A stretch of DNA of 64,000 bases from NCBI GenBank assembly GCA_019055375.1, contig JAHQIW010000174.1, positions 186,001 through 250,000 of the forward strand, written 5' to 3'. Numbering within the stretch: position 1 is the first letter of the stretch; every line of letters starts with the position of its first letter. This document shows positions 57,072-64,000 of this stretch, one piece after another. Origin of the DNA: Parelaphostrongylus tenuis (lineage: Eukaryota > Nematoda > Chromadorea > Rhabditida > Metastrongylidae). The notes beneath the pieces were generated by a model. It was given only the letters and a program-made list of their open reading frames with translations. It was not told where the DNA came from and ran no database searches. Both the position numbers and the translations under genes were made by a program.

Positions 57072-59264
57072 CGAAAACCATTGATCTTCACTCATCACGT
57101 GAATTCCCTATTCATTCTCTGTACAAACTTTGCAGTGTTCTACAATCTCCATCTTTTCCTACCATGCTATTATTAGGCCTACGTATAATCCATTGTGAAT
57201 TTCCTACGTGGTAAAAGCGGAAAACTATCGATTCATTGCTGCTGACATTCAGTGGAGTTTTGGAAGTCATTTAGAGTATATTAGTTCAATTCATTTGTGG
57301 TTTATGATCAATCTTATGCCAAACGATGAATTCAGTCAACATCACGATTTGAAGCGAGACAATCATCAACGATGGCTAAAATTGAATCACTAAAGCTTGA
57401 ATCGCGTTGGTGACAGACAGCTTCCATTTGTGCTTTCTCAGCTTCCGACTACTTCTCAGAAGAGAGGCTGAAGAATTTTTTTTCTGCTATCCGCAGACGA
57501 GAGTATGAAAGTAAAAGAAGTAATGCTAACAAAAAATTTAGATTTTGAGAGCTTGAATTACTTTGAAAACAAATCACTCCACTGTTGAAGTGATTTCGTA
57601 ATTCTGTAAGGGCTTTGGTGATATCTAAGCGAGTCAATATGAGTCTGTTCGTAATGATGTGGTACTCTGGATTGCATCCTGGTATAGGTTTTACCAACCA
57701 GACGAATTTTATTGAACAGTTGGGTACGGTTAGAAATTAACTGTCGAGCTGAGGAGTTGTTAGTTATTGTAAACCGCGATTTACCAGAACGGGATTAACA
57801 GCTCAGTGTTTTGTCCCAAATATACTTTCGATTTCTCAAATTTGCTTCCTCAACTCTAAACTTAGGAAAGAACTGTTTTCAAAATGAGTTGGTCTTGTTA
57901 GAGGTCGAACCTCTCAGCTGACAGCAAGTTAAGATGATTCTAGCATCACTACTGATTTATTTTCAAAATTTTTTATGTTTTCATACTAATCAGTGCAGTG
58001 AACATTCATCCATAAAAGTGTTTTGTATGTCCAGTGTCCAAAGATATTAGGAAGTGAGTAACGCTCTGAGAACGTCATCTCTCCTGTTTTCTTCAAAAAT
58101 TCGTGCTTATCGGTCACTCACGAGGCATTGGCGACACCATTTGATTCTTGAAAATCACGGCATGGAAGGTTTACAACATTTCTCTCCTCGCATCGCTATG
58201 ATCCGACATTATCGAACACAAATTACCTCTCGCATTTTTCTCTGGTTAACCCCTTATTATTCGCCTTTTTTAATATTTTTTTCGAGAATTTTACCTTCTT
58301 TACTTGCATATGTTATATGTGCGGCGAGCACCTTAATATTTCCATTTTCCAAACAGGTTGAGAGCAACTCACTCATCATTCAGTTACGATTTTGTTAGCT
58401 TGTGGTAAGGTTCCGTAGATATGGGTATTTATCACGATATCTGCATATTACAAACTGTGATCGTGATCGATCATGACGACTTGTAAGGGAAAAAAACCCA
58501 GTGATGCTCAGTTACAGCTTTGACATCAGACAAGAATCAAACCCGTATTTCACCCTTTCGGGGACGCCTGCTTAACAGTTGCAGTGCCCACGCCTGTTTC
58601 GCCACCACTCTTTCAACGGTTGCACATTGCTCAACATCATTGGGTAAAGCCATGATTGCCAGAGTAACTGGATCAGTGCCGATATGGCTTCCCAAGCCAA
58701 ACCGTTGGCGGCTGGGTGCTGTCAGATTGATGTGTTGTAGCGTAGAAAGGGTTGTGGCAAAATAGTCGTGGTTCTGCAATAGGTTAGCACGCGCCTCCGG
58801 AAGGGTGGAGTGCAGGTTTGATTCCCACCTGGCGTCAAACTTCTGCGCATCACTATACGTTATTGAATGAATCTGTAACATCATGTTGCCACAAAAAAAC
58901 GGATAAATAAAAAAGTTCTTGTTGATCGCAGGAATTTTTGATGGAAAATTTAAGATGATTTGCTTCTCTGAATAAGGGGGTGGTAATGAATACCAAAGCG
59001 ACCAAGATCTTGTTACAAAAAGTACGTTCGATTAGCATATAGAGCTCTTAATATGTTTTCCATGGTTCTTATCTCCTTGTGGTTTCATACTTAAAAATCC
59101 CTTTATTTTTTCTTCTCACAAACTTCTATATCTACGTGAGTAGTGTTCCATCTCTAATTGTCTTCCGTGGATTATTTGTTTGCATTTGTTTTACAATAGA
59201 AATTTGCGTTAACCACTTTTTATGGAACTTACCTGGCTTAAGATTAATCTTATAGGTTTAAATA
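57072..59264. other. Backbone and left flank of piggyBac, no gene (unit 3)
   Basis: Follows unit 2, but the SINE-A present at 31,673 is missing: 'gcgagtcaatatgagt' joins directly to 'cgtaatgatgtggtac' at about 57,645. No conserved frame. Confidence 0.5.
58590..58865 (+). mobile_element. SINE-B copy, long form (unit 3)
   Basis: Upstream part 'ccgttggcggctgggtgctg' and 'gatgtgttgtagcgtag', then tRNA-like core 'gcaataggttagcacgcg', B box 'aggtttgattcccacc', tail 'catcactatacgttattg'. Complete relative of 8,615-8,825. Confidence 0.6.
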
Positions 59265-60896
59265 ATGGTAGTGCAGAGCAATTTTGACTTCCTCTTCAAT
59301 CGACTTCTTACTGAAAGTGACCAAGAAGATGACGAAAACGATGACTACGTGGAATCTCCTGTGTTTGCACTAGAAAAGTCTGTGGAAAGTGAGTTAGAAG
59401 AAGACGATGGTGGGACTGCTGATAAGGGGGTGTGGGATGTGGTGTCTAACGATGACTGGATTTTCGATGACAGTCAAGTTGGAGTGAACAAAGAGATTCC
59501 TCTTGAGTACAAACGACCAGTAGATTATTATGAAATGTTCATGCTTGGCATTTGGGAACTAGTCATGGAGAAAACCAACATGTACGCTAAGAAGAAAGAT
59601 CAATCGTGGGAACCAATAACCATTGATGAGTTGAAAAAATTTGTCGCGGTGTGCATTCAGATGGAGATTGTGAGATTGCCACGGTTCGCGGATTACTGGA
59701 GTACTAATCCAATATTTGGATCCGTTCCTATCTCATCGAGAGTGATGTCGAAAGACAGATTTGAACAATTGTTAGCTAATCTTCATTTTGCGGATAACGC
59801 GAAGTATGATGGAAAGGACAAGTTGTACAAAATCAGCCCATTTATCGAAGTATTCAATACGAACTGCGGCAGAATTTATAGACCTGGCAAAGAGGTTTGC
59901 ATTCATGAGTCCTTCGTGCCCTTTAGAAAGACAGTGGCATCAGGACGATTTTTTCCGCGAGAGGAATCCACGTGTGGGGTCAAACTATTCGAATTATGCA
60001 GCAGAGGAGGCTACACATGTAGAATTGCTGTCCATGCCGCTGAAGATCTTCCCGAGCATCCGAGCGACGCTGCGAGGCTGGTTATGAGGCTTATGGCCGG
60101 TTTTTTTGGATCAAGGCAGGCATCTCTACACTGCTGGTTGGTGTACGAGTATATCGGTCGCGGAGATCATGCTACAGAGGAAAACTCACCTAATCGGTAG
60201 ATGCAGGAAGAGCAGAAAGGAAATTCCAAAACCGGTCATCCAGTGCAAACTAAGAAAAGGACACTTCACGGTTGAACAGAATCGAAAGGGTGTAATGGTA
60301 CTGAAATGGAAAGGTAAAAAGGAGATTGTTATGATGTCTACCCTACATCATGCGACTTTTTCTATTGCCTCGTCAAGACCACGAGTTGTCGAATGCTACG
60401 AAGAAGGACAGCGGTTCTTTGGCATAAGAAACCGCATAAAATCTTATCCTTTATATGTTAGGAGGGCTACTAAGTGGTAGGTACATTTCTGTTTTTAGTC
60501 ACTTGCGTATTAGATACACACACTTTTTCTTCTTCATAGTTCAGGTACATCCGACTGTTTTTGCATCTTATTATTCGCACGCTTTTGACGAACGCTTGGA
60601 GGGTCTATTGTGCGAGTATGGAAGCAATCGAAATGGAAGAATTTATGATCCAGGTATATATCGGTCTGTGGCAAGCAGAAGGACCACCCAGACCATCCTT
60701 ACTTACTCATGTCCTGGTGGAATCACTGGGTAAGAAATATAGACGTTGCGTTGGCTGTTACAGGAATATAAAAAGAGAATACGGCCGCTTATGGGCCGCA
60801 GAACGTGCGAAACAAGTCCGAACTAAATGCAGCCAATGCAACAAACATTTTTGCTTGAATTGTTTCAATAATACCCACAATAAGCTTGCGTCGTAG
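59265..60896 (+). pseudogene. Younger piggyBac transposase, one frameshift from intact (unit 3)
   Basis: piggyBac-family (DDE_Tnp_1_7-like) transposase in two exons, about 520 residues in all, the usual family size. Exon 1 runs from the ATG at 59,265 with an acidic leader (residues 15-60), then 'RPVDYYEMFMLGIW' (84-97) and 'DRFEQLLANLHFAD' (164-177). Exon 2 (60,545-60,896) has 'NAWRVYC' and a C-terminal cysteine cluster (CVGC, then CSQC, CLNC). A run of seven T at 60,101-60,107, where unit 2 has six bases (ttttct), breaks the frame near residue 281. Canonical piggyBac catalytic Asp positions read H (CIHES, residue 214), A (YTAGWCTS) and G (RFFGI), so the protein would be expected to be catalytically dead even in frame. 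Confidence 0.85.
60477..60544 (+). other. Predicted 68-bp intron in the piggyBac gene
   Basis: Donor aagtg|gtaggt and acceptor tagttcag|g. Splicing turns the in-frame TAG at 60,478 into a Trp codon and joins 'RRATKW' to 'RLFLHLI...NAWRVYC', a join that matches the order in piggyBac proteins. Length and acceptor fit nematode introns. The donor is lost in unit 2. Confidence 0.65.
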
Positions 60897-61390
60897 GAGA
60901 GGAGTGCCAGTTGCGGAAAGTGTCACCTATAAAAAACGCTCCTTTCTTGATTGTGGATGGCAACTTTTGTATATCGTAGATGTTGAATAATGGGAAAAAA
61001 TAATGAGTCGATGTTGAAAATTCTAACGTGCTTTACAGCAATTTTTGATGTGTTTTTCGTCATATTGCAGATTATGGACTTTGCTGACTTTGTAAATTGT
61101 GAAGTTATAAATAGTAACGTCAGATGTTTCTTCGAGCAAGACATTTGAGATACAAATAGATTGATCTAAGAATAAGAGTCTAGAGATAGTGGTGTTTACT
61201 ACCACAATCACTGTGAATGATATCTGTTCTGGCTTGCGGTCGATCTACGCTTAAATATTGATCAGTTCATAAATCACGAGGTTACTACAGATTTTTATCG
61301 TCATTAGGACATCGCCAGTATTGCCTTCTTCAGAGCTGTGATAAAGACGTGATTCTCAAGTTTTCTACATATGTCCGCTTCAGTAAACAC
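60897..61390. other. Right flank of piggyBac, no gene (unit 3)
   Basis: Non-coding; pairs with 34,830-35,370. I could not identify terminal repeats or a TTAA target. Confidence 0.45.
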
Positions 61391-61403
61391 GATATATATA
61401 TAA

Positions 61404-61650
61404 TGGGAGCCGTGGACGAGTGGTTGCTGTGCTCGTCGCAAAACGCGTGGAGCTAAGCTCCTTTCAACTCCCTCCGGCAGTCAGAAACCGCGTCCTATAA
61501 AACTCCATAGCTAGCAGCCTATCCTCAAAATTGCACGACGATTCGCTCAACCACTACTCTACTTCGCTCGAGAAAAAGACTATAAAACGAAATGAATGCT
61601 GGAAGAACTGGGATCTGCACAGTAAAAAAAGCTCTTTGAAGTTGAGTCAA
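61404..61650 (+). mobile_element. SINE-A copy (unit 3)
   Basis: Partner of 35,392. Head 'gggagccgtggacgagtggt', body 'aaaactccatagctagcag', 'ctcgagaaaaagacta', end 'gggatctgcacagtaaaaaa'. Confidence 0.7.
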
Positions 61651-62900
61651 TAAAATGTCTCAAAAAGTACACATATCTGCATATATATGTATATATTTAC
61701 ATATATATTTACATATATATAAGATACACATAGGTATATGCTATATAGATCGTGCGAGGACAGTTGTGATAAATGCCATCATCTTAATTTATGCCTTGTA
61801 TGATATTTTTTATCAATGCTGATAATTTTACTGGATTCCTTGTTTAGTTCCGGTCTAGAATCCGTCTTATTCATCTGTCCATTTCCAATTGTGCTCAGCT
61901 ATGGATCGTGATAATCAGCAAATCTCAATATGGATCTTTTCGCTATAAGAGAGCAAACGAATATGCCACTTTATTTACTAAACAGTTGATTTTTGTAAGA
62001 ATGTAAGCAATCAATCGGAAGCACAGATTTCTGGCTGCAGCTTCACATGACCGGTTTTCGAAAAGGCCTTTCAATAACGCTAAGAAGTATAGAAAAGTGC
62101 TACGTCTCAGACACTCATATTTCTCACAGGACAGAGCTTCTTTTTAGACTACAAGCAATCATTCGACACAGTGATGTTTGCTTACTCCAACACTGTGCTT
62201 ATTTTCGCAGAAGGCTGTTTATCTGTGATGCAGTAGGAGAATAGGGTTGGTTCATATGCGACAGCAAGGTGGTCTTTGGTCATTTCACCTGCTACTGGTT
62301 GGGAAAGCAATGGGGATTGCGCACTGCAGGGAAGCGGTCTTTCGAGAAAATAAGCACATCATTAAAATTAGCAACCGTTGCGATTCGAATGATGAGCAAT
62401 AATCCAAAGGCGGAACTCCGTCTTGTGAGGAAAATGCTCGTCTTAAACACAAAAAATTTCCTTCCATAACAATGTTTAAAAAAGGCTTTTCGAAAACCGG
62501 CAACGTGGTTTTGTAAACAGAATTCTAAGCTTTCGAACGATCACTAACAGTTCTTAGGAAGTTCCTTTCCGGCGAATTAGGTCGGACATTCATTTATTTC
62601 TTACAACAGAAAAGGGCGCAATAGTTGAGTTGAAGAATATGCTCGCATTTCATTTCAACTTCATCCCATTTTCGTGTCAAACCCATTTTACCGGAATCGT
62701 GTGCGAGCATCTTATGCAGCTGAACTACGAAATTCGTTGATTTTTACGGCCATAACTTGAGCACAGCTTCATTTGGGCAAATAATGAAACAGGCGCTTGA
62801 CCAAAATCATTCAAGGAATTCAATGAAATCATTCGCATTGATAAAAGATTATCAAATCAGTGCAACATTAACAAAATCAAAAATACCAGGGCTTCCCTCG
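61651..62900. other. Backbone between SINE and RTE, no gene (unit 3)
   Basis: Starts with an ATATGT microsatellite (61,678-61,722). The part at 62,430-62,770 matches 8,920-9,760 of unit 1 apart from unit 1's 0.5-kb insertion, and is missing from unit 2. The part at 62,030-62,480 resembles the long-TIR family relative at 1.6-2.3 kb. Confidence 0.5.
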
Positions 62901-62905
62901 CCTCC

Positions 62906-62906
<1 letters not shown>

Positions 62907-62960
<54 letters not shown>
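62907..62960. repeat. (AT)n microsatellite at the 3' end of RTE copy 3
   Basis: Pure AT run of about 54 bp between 'cgcctcctac' and 'caccccctgtatcac'. Unit 2 has ten bases here and unit 1 an interrupted run. Confidence 0.9.
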
Positions 62961-62962
<2 letters not shown>

Positions 62963-62963
<1 letters not shown>

Positions 62964-64000
62964 CCCCTGTATCACTTGTCGTCCCGTTGATCGTCGAGTG
63001 ACTCGAGCGAGTACCAGCAACTCTTCCATTTTTCTCTATCGCGTCCAAGAGTAGCGCAGTGGGTTCTCCTCGCTCTAGGGATTCGCTGAGCATCATATCT
63101 TTCTTTCATCGCTTTCGTGAGGAAATCGGACCAACGGGTCAGTGGTCTTCTTTTAGAGCGCTTGACGTCCAGAGGAATCCAGTCGGCAACGGCTTTCGTC
63201 CATCGGTTGTCTTGAAGCGCATCACGTGTCCAGCTCACCTTATTTTCTATATCCTGGCGTGTAGATCGGCGTCTCTGATTTTCGATCGTTGACGCAGGTC
63301 GGAACTTCGGATACTTTCTCTCATTTGCGAGATACGGGATACTTCTAACATCGACCTTTCGACTACGCGTTCGATAACGGCAAGTGATCTTTCACCCTGC
63401 TTACGTAGCGACCAGGTTTCTACTGCATACGTCAGGGCAGGGATAACTGTCAAGTCGAAAAGGTGGGCACGGAGTCGGATGTTCTTTGTCCTCTTCACTA
63501 CTTCTTCGATGCTCTTAAACGTTCCCCAAGCCGCTCGTTTCCTCCTGCTCAACTCTGGGGCTAGGTCGTTCATCATGTTGATTTCACGACCTAGATAGAT
63601 GTAACTGGAGCATTCGGAAATTGTCGTTCCGTTGAGCGTGAATGGGGCATTAGAAACCCATCCGTTCCTCATGAACATTGTTTTCGTTAGATTCAGTTGA
63701 AGACCAATCTTTCCACAGGCGTTATCGAAATCGGTCAGCATTCGTTCCGCTTGGCTGATGTTTGGTGTTATGAGAACGATATCGTCAGCAAAGCGAAGAT
63801 GGTTTAATTGTCGACCGTCAATTTTCACTCCCATTTCGTCCCATTCTAATGTTCGCATGACGTTTTGTAGGGTGGCAGTGAATAGCTTTGGCGGAATTGT
63901 ATCGCCATGTCGAACCCCTCTTCTTACTTCAATGGTGATATTGTTGTAGAATGGACATATTTTGATCATGAAATCTTTATGAAGATCACGAAGGATCATT
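62963..64000 (-). mobile_element. RTE-type LINE (unit 3, cut by window end)
   Basis: Same location and orientation as the other two copies; only its 3' portion lies in the window. Confidence 0.85.
62972..64000 (-). pseudogene. RTE reverse transcriptase, best-preserved copy (unit 3, partial)
   Basis: A 250-codon open frame (63,999-63,247, open toward the window edge) covers motif B 'RGVRHGDTIPPKLF' (His where the others have Gln), motif C FADD (residues 70-73 of the visible part), 'LQLNLTKTMFM', 'ALTYAVETWSLRKQ' and 'RSMLEVSRISQM'. It stops at 63,247, and the C-terminal part ('RDALQDNRWTKAVADW', 'RRPLTRWSDF', 'RDREKW') follows in another frame at 63,238-62,972, so at least one frameshift breaks the protein. 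Motif A and anything upstream lie beyond the window. Confidence 0.85.

Larger units (their letters stand above)
50412..64000. repeat. Tandem unit 3 (partial, continues past the window)
   Basis: Third copy, cut by the window end inside its RTE element. It parallels unit 2 to the RTE (62.96 kb versus 36.40 kb) and shares the younger piggyBac at 59.27 kb. Private features are a Penelope-like palindrome at 53.5-54.3 kb, loss of the SINE that sits at 31.67 kb in unit 2, and a long AT microsatellite at 62.9 kb. It keeps a segment at 62.03-62.77 kb that matches unit 1 at 8.87-9.84 kb and is missing from unit 2, so neither unit 1 nor unit 2 alone is its parent. Confidence 0.85.

Noticed and set aside
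62757..62990. A 77-codon frame ending in a run of alternating Tyr and Ile
   Set aside because: The Tyr/Ile tail is simply the AT microsatellite translated.

Overview
This is eukaryotic, transposon-dominated DNA with no intact host gene that I can recognise. It is AT-rich, full of short broken reading frames, and carries an RTE-type LINE, piggyBac transposase genes (one with a 68-bp intron), tRNA-derived SINEs, Penelope-like terminal motifs with hammerhead ribozyme folds, and many palindromic repeats. The RTE reverse transcriptase resembles, from memory, those common in strongylid (hookworm-like) nematodes. I infer a parasitic nematode; species is not resolvable from the sequence.

The main structure is a tandem array of a roughly 25-kb unit. 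Unit 1 spans about 553-25,364, unit 2 about 25,365-50,411, and unit 3 starts near 50,412 and runs off the window. Landmarks recur in order: an HHR-bearing inverted repeat (2.69, 27.6, 52.55 kb), an old piggyBac fossil (3.5, 28.2, 53.2 kb), a long-TIR element (5.56, 28.8, 54.8 kb), a minus-strand SINE (7.6, 30.9, 56.8 kb), an RTE copy (9.9, 36.4, 62.96 kb), then SINEs, GATA-rich inverted repeats and a probable BEL/Pao gag relic (19.6 and 46.1 kb). The first 550 bases do not match the unit and look like the array edge.

The units differ by insertions, deletions and point changes. Units 2 and 3 carry a younger piggyBac gene (33.3 and 59.3 kb) that is absent from the matching place in unit 1. Unit 1 alone has a 0.5-kb insertion (9.17-9.65 kb) and a 1.6-kb block at 20.83-22.46 kb. 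Unit 2 alone has a near-perfect 344-bp palindrome beginning with an intact-looking hammerhead ribozyme (35.9-36.27 kb). Unit 3 alone has a 0.8-kb palindrome of Penelope-like 3' ends (53.5-54.3 kb). Patches of near-identity inside otherwise about 10% diverged copies point to gene conversion.

The coding content belongs to mobile elements, not to a host pathway: RTE reverse transcriptase (all copies 5'-truncated or broken) and piggyBac transposase (all copies broken; the young family lacks the canonical catalytic aspartates). The SINE families would depend on LINE machinery such as RTE. I see no CRISPR array, rRNA, functional tRNA or bacterial-type operon.
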